Shown here one piece after another: positions 26,558 to 35,687 of a stretch of 58,216 bases of DNA. The notes beneath the pieces were generated by a model. The model worked only from the letters and a program-made list of their open reading frames with translations, was not told where the DNA came from and did not search any database. Origin of the DNA: Methylotenera sp. (GTDB lineage: Bacteria > Pseudomonadota > Gammaproteobacteria > Burkholderiales > Methylophilaceae); NCBI GenBank assembly GCA_028688575.1, contig JAQTXW010000006.1, positions 1 to 58,216 of the forward strand, given 5' to 3'. The translations under genes were made by a program, and so were the position numbers. Positions within the stretch are counted from its first letter, which is position 1, and each line of letters opens with the position of its first letter.

Positions 26558-28351
26558 TTATTTATCTTCAACCCGTAGAATCGCCAAAAATGCCTCTTGC
26601 GGGATCTCCACACTGCCTACTTGCTTCATGCGCTTCTTACCTTCTTTTTGCTTCTCCAGCAACTTGCGTTTACGGGTAATGTCACCGCCATAACATTTGG
26701 CCAGCACATTCTTACGCATGGCTTTAACGGTTTCACGGGCGATGATGTTAGCACCAATTGAAGCCTGAATCGCCACATCAAACATCTGACGCGGTATTAA
26801 TTCACGCATTTTAGCGGCCACTTCACGTCCGCGATATACACTGTTACTGCGGTGCACAATCAGGCTTAATGCATCCACACGTTCGCCATTGACCATGATA
26901 TCCAACTTCACCAGATCCGCTGCGCGAAATTCTAAAAACTCATAATCCATGCTGGCATAACCACGTGATACTGATTTTAGTTTATCGAAAAAATCCAGCA
27001 CTACTTCATTGAGCGGCATTTCATAGCTCAGCATGACCTGCCTGCCCATGTACTGCATATTACGCTGTATGCCTCGTTTGTTATTGCATAAAGTCATCAC
27101 AGGGCCTACATAATCCTGCGGCATCAGCAAGTTAACTACGATCATAGGCTCGCGAATTTCTTCTATGCGGGAGGGTTCTGGCAAACGCGAAGGATTCTCG
27201 ATCTGCACCACCTCACCGCTTTTGAGCAACAACTCATAAACAACCGTAGGGGCAGTGGTGATAAGATCCATGTCATACTCACGCTCCAAGCGCTCTTGTA
27301 CAATCTCCATATGCAGCAAGCCCAAAAAGCCGCACCTGAACCCAAAGCCTAATGCCGTTGAATTTTCTGGCTCAAACAACAAACTTGCATCATTTAAACT
27401 CAGCTTCTCTAAAGCGGTACGCAGTGCCTCAAACTGATTGGACTCAACCGGGTACAGCCCCGCAAACACCTGCGGCTTCACCTCTTTAAATCCTGCCAAT
27501 GGTGCACTGGCGGGCCTGCCAGCCAAGGTAACGGTATCCCCCACCTTGGCAGCAGCCAATTCTTTTATCCCAGAAATAACAAAACCTACCTCACCCGCTG
27601 AAAGCTGGTTTTTTTGCAATGATTTAGGCGTAAACACCCCAACCTGCTCACAAAGGTATTCAGCGCCCGTTGCCATCAGGCGAATTTTATCTTTGGGCTT
27701 GAGCACGCCATCAATCACGCGCACCAACATGACTACACCTACGTAATTATCAAACCAGGCATCAATCACCAAAGCTTTTAGTGGTGCTGCAGCATCCCCT
27801 TTGGGGGCTGGCACTTTTGCCACTACTGCTTCAAGCACATCCCGCACCCCCTCGCCTGTTTTGGCAGAACAGCGTACCGCATCTGAAGCATCCACCCCAA
27901 TAACATCCTCGATTTCCTGAATCACGCGCTCAGGTTCAGCCGATGGCAAATCAATTTTATTCAGTACAGCAGTCACTTCAACGCCTAAATCCAGCGCGGT
28001 ATAGCAGTTGGCTACACTTTGCGCTTCAACCCCCTGGCTGGCATCCACCACCAGCAACGCGCCTTCACACGCAGAGAGTGAGCGAGAGACCTCATAGCTA
28101 AAATCTACATGCCCTGGGGTATCAATTAAATTCAAGTGATAAATCTGGCCATCATCCGCTTTGTACTGTAAAGCGGCCGTTTGCGCCTTGATTGTAATGC
28201 CTCGCTCACGCTCAATATCCATAGAATCAAGCACCTGCGCCTCCATCTCGCGATCGGCCAAGCCCCCGCATAAATGAATAATACGGTCAGCCAACGTAGA
28301 TTTGCCGTGGTCAATGTGAGCAATAATGGAGAAATTACGAATATTTTTCAT
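26558..28351 (-). CDS. lepA: Elongation factor 4
   Basis: LepA is a ribosome-bound translational GTPase with roles in initiation and stress. It has 597 residues, the normal size. Motifs are [14 protein letters not shown] (G1), RGITIKAQ (G2), DTPGHVDF (G3), [11 protein letters not shown] (G4) and the LepA-specific C-terminal domain ending near [20 protein letters not shown]. It is transcribed ahead of lepB and after mucD, with a strong stem-loop at 28416-28450 between mucD and lepA. Confidence 0.98.
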   Translation of the reverse strand: MKNIRNFSIIAHIDHGKSTLADRIIHLCGGLADREMEAQVLDSMDIERERGITIKAQTAALQYKADDGQIYHLNLIDTPGHVDFSYEVSRSLSACEGALLVVDASQGVEAQSVANCYTALDLGVEVTAVLNKIDLPSAEPERVIQEIEDVIGVDASDAVRCSAKTGEGVRDVLEAVVAKVPAPKGDAAAPLKALVIDAWFDNYVGVVMLVRVIDGVLKPKDKIRLMATGAEYLCEQVGVFTPKSLQKNQLSAGEVGFVISGIKELAAAKVGDTVTLAGRPASAPLAGFKEVKPQVFAGLYPVESNQFEALRTALEKLSLNDASLLFEPENSTALGFGFRCGFLGLLHMEIVQERLEREYDMDLITTAPTVVYELLLKSGEVVQIENPSRLPEPSRIEEIREPMIVVNLLMPQDYVGPVMTLCNNKRGIQRNMQYMGRQVMLSYEMPLNEVVLDFFDKLKSVSRGYASMDYEFLEFRAADLVKLDIMVNGERVDALSLIVHRSNSVYRGREVAAKMRELIPRQMFDVAIQASIGANIIARETVKAMRKNVLAKCYGGDITRKRKLLEKQKEGKKRMKQVGSVEIPQEAFLAILRVEDK

Positions 28352-28415
28352 GTGTATATATTAATGACTTGATTAACTACCAAAAGCACCAGTAGCGCTT
28401 TTTTACAAAGCAACG

Positions 28416-28450
28416 TAACAACAAGGGCGCACTAGGCGCCCTTGTTGTTA
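28416..28450. terminator. Perfect 15-bp stem-loop between mucD and lepA
   Basis: TAACAACAAGGGCGC (28416-28430) and GCGCCCTTGTTGTTA (28436-28450) pair perfectly around a 5-nt loop. No long T run follows on either strand, so it may act as a weak terminator or mRNA-stabilising hairpin after mucD rather than a full stop. Confidence 0.6.
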
Positions 28451-28534
28451 CCGAACAGCTTGGATTTTACAGCAAATTCAAAGTATTAGCATTATTTAGA
28501 TTACATGCTGCACTTGACGTGCTGCCAAGCTGCC

Positions 28535-29950
28535 TTATTTATCAGCCGAGATTTTAACTGGCACATACAAGGTGTTTTCACCACGCAATACCAGCAAGGC
28601 AACCGTCTTGCCGACGGAAAACCCTGACAACTGCTTATCAAACTGCTCCAGCGACTGCACTTCTGTGTTATTAAGTCCCAGCACCACATCACCGCGCCTG
28701 ATACCAGCCTGCGCGGCAGCACCCTGGGCTTCCACCACTAACAGACCATGTTTGCCATTGAGTTTTTTCTTCTGCTGCGGCGTGAGCTCTTTTAATATCA
28801 AGCCTACCTTATTCACATCAGATTTAACAGCAGGCTTGTTCGCCTGTGCCACTTCATTGCCTTCTGTCGGCATTTCGCCAACAGCGATTTTAAGGGTTTT
28901 CTCACTTCCCTTGCGTAAAATATCCACAGGCACTTTTACACCAGGTTTCGTCACGCCTACTGCGCGCGGCAAATCAGATGATTTTTCAATCAGCTTGCCA
29001 TCAAACTTAAGAATGACATCCCCAGGCTCTAAACCGCCCTTATCCGCAGGGCCGCCTTTTTCAACAGCAGCCACTAAAGCACCGTTCGTATTCTTCATGC
29101 CAAATGATTCAGACAATTCTTTACTTAACTCCTGAATCACAACACCCAGCCAGCCACGGGTTACCTTACCCGCATCTTTTAACTGGTTAGAAACCTCCAA
29201 TGCAACATCAATCGGAATGCTGAAAGACAAACCCATGGAACCACCGCTGCGGCTATAAATCTGCGAGTTGATCCCAATCACTTCGCCAGCAAGATTGAAC
29301 AACGGCCCGCCTGAGTTACCTGGGTTAATCGCCACGTCTGTTTGAATAAAAGGCACATAATTTTCTTGTGGTAACGCGCGGCCCTTTGCACTCACAATAC
29401 CTGCAGTCATGGTGTTCTCTAGCCCGAATGGCGAACCAATCGCAGCCACCCACTCGCCTACTTTGAGTTTAGTGGGGTCACCTGTCACTACTTTGGGCAA
29501 GCCTGTTGCCTCGATTTTCACCAGCGCTACGTCAGTGCGTTTATCCGCACCGATAATCTTAGCTTTAAATTCACGCTTGTCTGAGAGTTTTACAATCACC
29601 TCATCGGCCTCTGCGACCACATGCGCATTGGTCAGAATATAGCCGTCACTGCTGATAATAAACCCTGAACCCAATGATTGGGATTTATATTCTGGCTGTG
29701 CACCGCCATTGCCCCCAGGAAAACCAGGAATACCAAACCGTTTAAAAAACTCCTGCATCTGCTCATCGCCCTGCATATTGGGGAATGGCAACCCTGCGCC
29801 ACGTACGTTTTGCGTGATGCTGATATTCACCACCGCAGGCCCTTGTTTTTCAGCCAACTCGGTAAAGTCAGGCAAATCTTTTGCGTTTGCAGGCAAATTA
29901 ACTGTAGCAATCACAGCAAAAGTGATTGCCGCAATCCATTTTTTTATCAT
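28535..29950 (-). CDS. mucD: Periplasmic serine protease MucD (DegP/HtrA type)
   Basis: A periplasmic protease-chaperone controlling envelope protein quality and, in the MucABCD systems, sigma-E activity. 471 residues: a signal peptide, a trypsin-like domain with the triad H (LTNAHVV), D (KRTDVALVKI) and S (NPGNSGGPLF), then two PDZ domains (GWLGVVIQELSKELSESFG; AQAGIRRGDVVLGLN). It is the fifth gene of the rpoE-rseA-rseB-rseC-mucD series and is followed by lepA. Confidence 0.95.
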   Translation of the reverse strand: MIKKWIAAITFAVIATVNLPANAKDLPDFTELAEKQGPAVVNISITQNVRGAGLPFPNMQGDEQMQEFFKRFGIPGFPGGNGGAQPEYKSQSLGSGFIISSDGYILTNAHVVAEADEVIVKLSDKREFKAKIIGADKRTDVALVKIEATGLPKVVTGDPTKLKVGEWVAAIGSPFGLENTMTAGIVSAKGRALPQENYVPFIQTDVAINPGNSGGPLFNLAGEVIGINSQIYSRSGGSMGLSFSIPIDVALEVSNQLKDAGKVTRGWLGVVIQELSKELSESFGMKNTNGALVAAVEKGGPADKGGLEPGDVILKFDGKLIEKSSDLPRAVGVTKPGVKVPVDILRKGSEKTLKIAVGEMPTEGNEVAQANKPAVKSDVNKVGLILKELTPQQKKKLNGKHGLLVVEAQGAAAQAGIRRGDVVLGLNNTEVQSLEQFDKQLSGFSVGKTVALLVLRGENTLYVPVKISADK

Positions 29951-29990
29951 TTACGCACCTCAATTAACATTTACTATAAAAAATCAACCT

Positions 29991-30458
29991 CTAGGATGAT
30001 GCACACTGGGGCGCATCATCCGCAAACCTTAAAATAACAGCCTGATGATTACCCAGGGCTTTTTTGTAAGACCCAAATCCTACCAGATGACCTTTGACCC
30101 ACAAAAAACCAAGCACCAGCCCCAACATGGTTGCCAGCAGCACATAGAGTTGATTCTCCGTATAAAAATCAGCCACAACTGCAAACAACACCATGCTCAA
30201 CAAAGGTAACACGTATAAATAATAAACTGAACGTAACGCAGCGCGCTCATCTACGCCTACGATGACACTATCACCCACACTCGCATTGATTTTATTATCA
30301 GCCAGAAAGGTATGCGATTGATGTCCAAGCAGCTTACCCCAAGTCGCATTGCCACAGCCACGTTTCTGACCGCAAAGATTACAAGCCGTGCGCCTTTCTA
30401 TTTCCAGGCGTGCCAGGTTTTGTTCCAGCCCCATCACTATTGCATATTGCTCTATCAT
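29991..30458 (-). CDS. rseC: SoxR-reducing / sigma-E modulator RseC
   Basis: This 155-residue inner-membrane protein has the RseC/MucC cysteine cluster RTACNLCGQKRGCGN, two membrane helices (YYLYVLPLLSMVLFAVVA and LYVLLATMLGLVLGFLWV) and an acidic tail. It belongs to the sigma-E operon; in relatives it modulates RseA or takes part in SoxR reduction. A repeat element, copy C, separates it from rseB. Confidence 0.9.
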   Translation of the reverse strand: MIEQYAIVMGLEQNLARLEIERRTACNLCGQKRGCGNATWGKLLGHQSHTFLADNKINASVGDSVIVGVDERAALRSVYYLYVLPLLSMVLFAVVADFYTENQLYVLLATMLGLVLGFLWVKGHLVGFGSYKKALGNHQAVILRFADDAPQCASS

Positions 30459-30475
30459 ATTTACATTAACTTTAC

Positions 30476-30594
30476 TTTAAGCCAGATTTTTCATCTGGCG
30501 ATTTTACATCTACCTGAATGTCAACTAGCCAACTTGTTGGCTTTAGTGTTGGTTATCAGTCGCCGCCAAGTACTAATGGAAAGTCCAGGTTTAA
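30476..30594. repeat. Dispersed palindromic element, copy C (short)
   Basis: This element has the same orientation as copy A. It begins TTTAAGCCAGATTTTTCATC and ends TAATGGAAAGTCCAGGTTTA. Only ~119 bp remain, and the central hairpin present in copies A and B is missing. It starts 2 bp past the rseB stop codon and lies between rseB and rseC in the sigma-E operon. Confidence 0.7.
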
Positions 30595-30596
30595 AA

Positions 30597-31634
30597 TTAT
30601 GGCAATTTAGCGACACCTGTATCAGCAGCATTGACCACTACTGCATTGGCAAACTGTACCACAGTAGCTTCAGGCACCTCACCCACCGCTGTGACCAAAT
30701 AACCATTTTTCTCACTTGCATAAAAACTGGTATTGCCGTTTTTAATCAAAGTCACTTTAGTTTGACGATTTTTCACATGCGCCTTTTTAGGAACAGGTTC
30801 AACAAACAACGACACCGAAGCCAGCCCGTCTGAAAACACTACATGCGCCACAGGGTAAGGCTTGCCAGCTACTGCACGCATCATTTGATCCGTTTTTTGG
30901 TAGCCTGGAGGTAAAATTTTCACATCCCATGAAACAGGAAACTTAGCCTCTGCAGAAACCACCTGCTCATCTTCCATCACGTAATTCTTCTGGCGGTCAA
31001 TTTTTGGTTTAAACCAATCCAAATCTACGGTATTGAGCAAGGATAACTGGTTAAAGGCAATACTCTCTAAAATTTCGCTTTGCTGATTAAACATCGCAGA
31101 TTTCAAAAGCAGGCCAAACTCTTTATCTACCCAGAATTTATGGCTGTAGCGCAAATTATCTTTTGCCAGCAATAACAGCGTCTGTGTTTGCCTATCGGCA
31201 ACACGCTCCTGAATGCTGGCCTGCAAGGTGTAACTTTCTTTTACAGCATCAAGATTAACGGGCAACACTGCGGGGAACATATTTTGCCCGCGCCTTTTCT
31301 CAATGATGATGTCTTTGTTTCTGGCGTTGTATATCACCAACTCGCCACCCTGACTCAGCACCTCACGTGGGGAACCATCCAGCACGACACTTCTGGAAAA
31401 CTCACTTTGACCATTAAACAGGTGCCTGATTTGAACAGCGCGTGTTTTTTGTGTTGTCTGGCAGACAAACACACCCTCATAACTCAAAGCGCGCGCGGCC
31501 ACTGCGGCTTTCTGTAGAACAACCCACAACTCCGCTTCAGTTTCAGATTCTGCCTGTGCTGACACGTGCGTGAATAACAGCCCTACAAATATTACGCTCA
31601 GGGAAATTTTGACACTGGACAAGCTTAAACTCAT
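30597..31634 (-). CDS. rseB: Sigma-E factor regulatory protein RseB (MucB)
   Basis: RseB binds the periplasmic part of RseA and guards it from cleavage until it senses lipids or lipopolysaccharide. The ATG at 31634 gives 345 residues with a signal peptide (VKISLSVIFVGLLFTHVSAQA) and the two-domain fold (ALSYEGVFVCQTTQKTRAVQ; then WDVKILPPGYQKTDQMM and HVVFSDGLASVSLFVEP). It overlaps the rseA stop by 4 bp (ATGA), so translation is coupled. A longer upstream frame exists but is antisense-like and unnecessary. Confidence 0.93.
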   Translation of the reverse strand: MSLSLSSVKISLSVIFVGLLFTHVSAQAESETEAELWVVLQKAAVAARALSYEGVFVCQTTQKTRAVQIRHLFNGQSEFSRSVVLDGSPREVLSQGGELVIYNARNKDIIIEKRRGQNMFPAVLPVNLDAVKESYTLQASIQERVADRQTQTLLLLAKDNLRYSHKFWVDKEFGLLLKSAMFNQQSEILESIAFNQLSLLNTVDLDWFKPKIDRQKNYVMEDEQVVSAEAKFPVSWDVKILPPGYQKTDQMMRAVAGKPYPVAHVVFSDGLASVSLFVEPVPKKAHVKNRQTKVTLIKNGNTSFYASEKNGYLVTAVGEVPEATVVQFANAVVVNAADTGVAKLP

Positions 31635-32137
31635 TCTGAATAGTTTACAGATTGCATGTAATATGAACTTGTGGAAGGTGCAGTCGCCTGATGCGCTATT
31701 AAATACTCTGCTGGGATTGCTTGCTCTGAGTGTTCCAGCTCGGCAAGCTCCATCATCGCCGGCAGCGCATCTGACTGGGTCTGATGCTGCAAGGCCATCC
31801 AACCCACCATCATCACCGCTGCAAAAGAGGCGGCAATCGACCAGGTTACTGGGAGTCTTTCTTTAAAGTCTTTCATGCCTTTGGCAATTGTTTGGGTTGT
31901 GTCCAGCTTACTTGCGCTTGGCGCCAATATCGTAGGCTCAAGCTCGATTTTTTGCATCAAGTTCTTTTTAAAGTCATGGCGCAACAAACCATCGCCCCGC
32001 ATCGCATCGCCAATTAACTGATAATGAGCCCATGCATCCTGCGCCTGCTTATTAGCACTTAACATGCCCAGCAGGTTTTCAGCATCTTCCAACGCAATTT
32101 CATCATCAATCAAAGCAGATATTTGTTCACTCATCAC
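31631..32137 (-). CDS. rseA: Anti-sigma-E factor RseA (MucA)
   Basis: RseA is a single-pass inner-membrane protein that holds sigma-E inactive. The 168-residue protein has the N-terminal anti-sigma domain (MSEQISALIDDEIALEDAEN, AHYQLIGDAMRGDGLL), a membrane helix (TWSIAASFAAVMMVGWMAL) and a short periplasmic domain. AGGAG precedes the tandem ATGs. It lies between rpoE and rseB. Confidence 0.93.
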   Translation of the reverse strand: MMSEQISALIDDEIALEDAENLLGMLSANKQAQDAWAHYQLIGDAMRGDGLLRHDFKKNLMQKIELEPTILAPSASKLDTTQTIAKGMKDFKERLPVTWSIAASFAAVMMVGWMALQHQTQSDALPAMMELAELEHSEQAIPAEYLIAHQATAPSTSSYYMQSVNYSE

Positions 32138-32182
32138 TAAACTCCTAGCTAATACTTATACTAAACCTACATTAGCTGCTGG

Positions 32183-32935
32183 CTACCAGCGCTTATGCTC
32201 CGGTGTATCCAATAGCGGCCGTAATTTAAGCGCGATTGTTTCACGCGCTCTAAAAATTCGTGAACGTACCGTGCCAATTGGGCAACCCATCACCGTTGCA
32301 ATTTCCTCATAACTCAGCCCTTCAATTTCACGTAACGTGATTGCTGTACGCAAATCTTCAGGTAAGGCTTCTACCGTATCATTAACGGTCTGTGCGATTT
32401 GTTTGGTCATCATGGATGACTCTGGTGTTTCGGTTGTGCGCAGTTCATCACCGCTATCGAAGTTCTCGGCATCTTCAATCTCGATATCCGTTGAAACAGA
32501 TGGCCTGCGCCCCAAAGACACCAAATAGTTCTTTGCGGTATTAATGCCAATACGGTATAGCCAGGTGTAGAACGCGCTATCGCCCCTAAAGTTAGGTAAT
32601 GCACGATAGGCTTTAATAAAAGACTCCTGCACGACATCTTCTATCTCGGTCTGATCTCTAATCATACGCGACAGCAGCCTTGCCAGTTTACGCTGATACT
32701 TATCGACAAGCAGGCCAAATGCGCGCTTATCGCCACGCTGCGCGCGCAACACTAGCTCGTGATCTATCTCACGATTTCCCGCCACGGGTGCTGACACTAC
32801 TGCCAACCCCTCATGGCGGACAGCATTTCGCTGCTGATTGTTTGGTTGAGCTTTTCCACCAGCGTAAGTATAACCTTGGCTCACAGGTTGCATAAAGCTA
32901 AATTCGGCCAATTCCTGAATTTTCCCGAGCTGCAT
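32183..32935 (-). CDS. rpoE: Sigma-E factor (RpoE/AlgU) with N-terminal extension
   Basis: An ECF sigma factor for envelope stress. Regions 2 (GDKRAFGLLVDKYQRKLARL, FIKAYRALPNFRGDSAFYTW) and 4 (ITLREIEGLSYEEIATVMGC) are complete. The protein is 250 residues, about 55 more than the usual ~190-200; the extra N-terminal part (residues 1-55) is Gln/Asn/Gly-rich. The ATG at 32935 has GGAGG 10 nt upstream. A shorter form starting at the GTG near the GNREIDHELV segment lacks a good ribosome site. A sigma-E-type promoter lies upstream at 33037-33063. Confidence 0.93.
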   Translation of the reverse strand: MQLGKIQELAEFSFMQPVSQGYTYAGGKAQPNNQQRNAVRHEGLAVVSAPVAGNREIDHELVLRAQRGDKRAFGLLVDKYQRKLARLLSRMIRDQTEIEDVVQESFIKAYRALPNFRGDSAFYTWLYRIGINTAKNYLVSLGRRPSVSTDIEIEDAENFDSGDELRTTETPESSMMTKQIAQTVNDTVEALPEDLRTAITLREIEGLSYEEIATVMGCPIGTVRSRIFRARETIALKLRPLLDTPEHKRW

Positions 32936-33036
32936 CGTTAACTTCCCTCCACGATCTTAAAATTGATCTTAAAATTTCATTAAACGTTTCAATGTTTATT
33001 TATTATTCAACGCATTTTATCTATTGCCTTTTACAA

Positions 33037-33063
33037 TGACCGCGATACACTCTCAGAAGTTCC
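33037..33063 (-). promoter_or_regulatory. Sigma-E-type promoter upstream of rpoE
   Basis: On the minus strand GGAACTT (33063-33057) is followed after 16 nt by GTCA (33040-33037). GGAACTT is the canonical -35 of sigma-E/AlgU promoters, and the -10 resembles GTCNNA only in part. Its position about 100 bp before rpoE fits autoregulation. Confidence 0.6.
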
Positions 33064-33100
33064 AAACCACTTCACTCTTCTTGAATACATTTAAACCATC

Positions 33101-34747
33101 ATGCAGCAATATGACGTCTTGATTATTGGTAGCGGCCTGGCAGGATTATCCCTTGCATTAAGAACCGCAGCACATAAAAAAATATGCCTGGTCAGCAAAC
33201 GCAGCATCAATGACTCTGCCAGCAACTGGGCGCAGGGCGGTATCGCTGCCGTACTCAACGACAATGACTCCATAGAAGCACATATTCAAGATACTTTAAT
33301 CGCTGGGGCTGGCCTATGCGACAGTGCCGTCACCAAAAAAGTGGTTGAACATGGCAAAGAAACCATAGAGTGGCTCATTGAACAAGGCGTGGCTTTTACG
33401 CGAGAGCCAGATAACAGCGGCTACCACCTCACGCGCGAAGGCGGACACAGCCACCGCCGAGTCATACACTCTGCAGACGCCACAGGACACGCCGTACAAA
33501 CCACTCTGGCTGAAAAAGTTCGGCAACACCCTAACATCACCCTGTTTGAAAACCACATCGCCGTGGATTTAATCACCACGCAAAAGGTAAAAGAAAAAGC
33601 TGTACCCATATTCAATGGCAATCAATGTCTAGGTGCCTATGTGCTGGATAACGCCACAGGCAAAGTATTGACGATAGGCGCACAACATACCGTTTTGGCA
33701 ACAGGCGGCGCTGGCAAAGTGTATCTTTACACCACCAACCCTGACATCAGCACTGGCGATGGCATTGCCATGGCGTGGCGCGCAGGCTGCCGCATAGCCA
33801 ATATGGAATTTATTCAGTTTCACCCTACCTGCTTGTTCCACCCGCACGCAAAATCCTTTTTGATTTCAGAAATCGTGCGTGGCGAAGGCGGCCTGCTCAA
33901 ACTGCCCGATGGAACGCGCTTCATGCCAGAACATGACCCACGTGAGGAGTTGGCGCCGCGTGATGTCGTCGCGCGTGCCATTGACTTTGAAATGAAAAAG
34001 CGCGGGCTCGACTGCGTATATCTTGACATTTCACACAAAACACCTGAGTTCATACAGGAGCACTTCCCCAACATCCATCGCCGCTGCCTGCAACTGGGCA
34101 TCGACATCAGTAAGCAGGCTATTCCAGTAGTGCCAGCCGCACACTACACCTGCGGTGGCGTCATGACGGATGACAAGGGGCACACAGACATTAACAACCT
34201 TTACGCGATTGGAGAAACCGCCTGTACAGGCTTGCATGGTGCCAATCGCCTTGCCAGCAACTCCTTGCTTGAGTGTCTGGTGTTTGGGCAAGCTGCGGCA
34301 GAAGATATTTTAAGCCAGCCTGCCATCTCAGTGCCAACGCTCCCGTATTGGGATGAAAGCCGCGTCACTGATGCCGACGAAGAGGTGCTCATCACACACA
34401 CCTGGGATGAGTTACGCCGTTTTATGTGGAATTACGTTGGCATTGTGCGCACAGACAAACGGCTAAGCCGTGCACTGCACCGCATCCATATGCTGCGTGA
34501 CGAGGTGCATGAGTTTTATAGCAACTTTAAAATCAGCAACGATTTAATCGAGCTGCGCAACCTGCTGCAAGTGGCTGAACTGATAGTAAGAAGCGCCATG
34601 GAGCGCAAAGAGAGTCGTGGCTTGCACTTTAGCAAAGATTACCCTGAAACAGAACCCGACCCCATTCCAACCGTGCTGGAACCGTCAAATTATTACAGCT
34701 TGTTAGACAGCGAACATGGCCACCACCATCACACGCACGCACATTAA
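33101..34747 (+). CDS. nadB: L-aspartate oxidase
   Basis: NadB oxidises L-aspartate to iminoaspartate with FAD, the first step of NAD synthesis. 548 residues with the FAD motif [29 protein letters not shown], the active-site region [20 protein letters not shown], and the C-terminal helical domain ([20 protein letters not shown]). The last residues, GHHHHTHAH, are an unusual histidine run. It is divergent from rpoE. Its TAA stop lies within the left end of repeat copy A. Confidence 0.96.
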   Translation: MQQYDVLIIGSGLAGLSLALRTAAHKKICLVSKRSINDSASNWAQGGIAAVLNDNDSIEAHIQDTLIAGAGLCDSAVTKKVVEHGKETIEWLIEQGVAFTREPDNSGYHLTREGGHSHRRVIHSADATGHAVQTTLAEKVRQHPNITLFENHIAVDLITTQKVKEKAVPIFNGNQCLGAYVLDNATGKVLTIGAQHTVLATGGAGKVYLYTTNPDISTGDGIAMAWRAGCRIANMEFIQFHPTCLFHPHAKSFLISEIVRGEGGLLKLPDGTRFMPEHDPREELAPRDVVARAIDFEMKKRGLDCVYLDISHKTPEFIQEHFPNIHRRCLQLGIDISKQAIPVVPAAHYTCGGVMTDDKGHTDINNLYAIGETACTGLHGANRLASNSLLECLVFGQAAAEDILSQPAISVPTLPYWDESRVTDADEEVLITHTWDELRRFMWNYVGIVRTDKRLSRALHRIHMLRDEVHEFYSNFKISNDLIELRNLLQVAELIVRSAMERKESRGLHFSKDYPETEPDPIPTVLEPSNYYSLLDSEHGHHHHTHAH

Positions 34748-34924
34748 ACCCAGATTTTCCATTAGGCGATTTTGCATCTACTTGCATGTCAACTTGCCCA
34801 TTTTGCGTCTTTTTTACGCATATTTTCTGTCAATAGAATGGCTATTGACCATAAAATCTGCGTAAAAAATCCATCAAACTGCGCGGCGTTGCCACTGCAA
34901 GTCCTAATGGAAAATCTGGGTTAA
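34744..34924. repeat. Dispersed palindromic element, copy A (181 bp)
   Basis: The ends are inverted copies of AACCCAGATTTTCCATTAGG. Between them lies an imperfect hairpin at about 34809-34869, around CAATAG-AATGG-CTATTG and ending in AAAAAA. It spans from the nadB stop codon (TAA at 34745-34747 is part of the element) to the base before the nuclease ATG. No open reading frame or transposase is inside. Copies B-E are elsewhere in the window. Confidence 0.85.
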
Positions 34925-35440
34925 ATGTGGTTGAATCATCGTTTTCTGACGCATTTAGTTACCACAACTTTATTGTTATTCTTTGCGAGCTTAAGCCAAG
35001 CCGATGAACGTTATCGCGTGATTAGAATATATGATGGCGACACCGTTCTGCTTAAAAAAACAAGCCACAGCAAAGATCACAGCAAACTCAAGCTGCGCCT
35101 TGCCGACATTGATGCGCCCGAGCGCAACCAAGCCTATGGCAAGCAGTCACGCTTAGCCCTTAAAGATTTATGCACTGGCGATGATGTGACGGTAGAGGTG
35201 ACGCTGTTAAACAAAGATCAGTACGGGCGCGACTTAGGCAACTTAAGTTGTAACGAAATTGATGCTGCGCTTTACCTAGTAGAGCTAGGCCTAGCGTGGC
35301 ACAACGCCAAATACTCAGACAACTCTGCTACACAGCACGCGGAAGCTATCGCACGTGAGCATCAATTGGGGTTATGGGGAAATAAAAAGCCAACCCCGCC
35401 CTGGCAATGGCGTCATATACGGCAATCAAAATCTAAGTGA
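34925..35440 (+). CDS. Secreted thermonuclease (SNase-like)
   Basis: A 171-residue staphylococcal-nuclease-fold protein that hydrolyses DNA or RNA outside the cytoplasm. It has a signal peptide (VTTTLLLFFASLSQA), RIYDGDTVLL, RLADIDAPERNQAYGKQSR with acidic Ca ligands and the catalytic arginine, and NKDQYGRDLGNL. The ATG at 34925 directly follows repeat copy A, with only a weak GGG before it. No immunity or partner gene is evident. Confidence 0.9.
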   Translation: MWLNHRFLTHLVTTTLLLFFASLSQADERYRVIRIYDGDTVLLKKTSHSKDHSKLKLRLADIDAPERNQAYGKQSRLALKDLCTGDDVTVEVTLLNKDQYGRDLGNLSCNEIDAALYLVELGLAWHNAKYSDNSATQHAEAIAREHQLGLWGNKKPTPPWQWRHIRQSKSK

Positions 35441-35471
35441 TTTAAGTCGGGTTTTTTTATTAAATCTCACG

Positions 35472-35687
35472 TATAATACAGGTCCCTGCGCCAACCAATC
35501 AGCGTAGCGGCCTTATCCCACATCTTTTAAATCTGCACTTCAAACCTGCACCTTAAAATAAATGATGATGAAAATAAATGATGATGACCTTTGCCAGGCC
35601 TCGATTGGTGTTGCTTCATAAGTAATGGGTCGGCTTAATTCTCAGCCCCGAACCATATTGTTACTGGGCTAATGCTGGAGCACTAAT
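35472..35687 (+). promoter_or_regulatory. Promoter -10 and long leader before the RhlE helicase gene
   Basis: TATAAT at 35472-35477 is a good -10, while the -35 region is poor. Transcription from there would give a leader of about 205 nt before the TTG start at 35688. It contains a tandem repeat at 35555-35586 and an imperfect stem (GGGTCGGC with GCCCCGAACC). RhlE and CsdA genes often have long structured leaders tied to cold or autoregulation; the function here is inferred. Confidence 0.4.
35555..35586. repeat. Tandem duplication of a 16-bp unit
   Basis: AAAATAAATGATGATG occurs twice head to tail (35555-35570 and 35571-35586), with no base between, in the leader of the helicase gene. It looks like a slippage duplication. 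Confidence 0.9.

Noticed and set aside
34744-34924. Insertion sequence with a transposase
   Set aside because: The element has inverted ends but no open reading frame, so only a non-autonomous element is supported.
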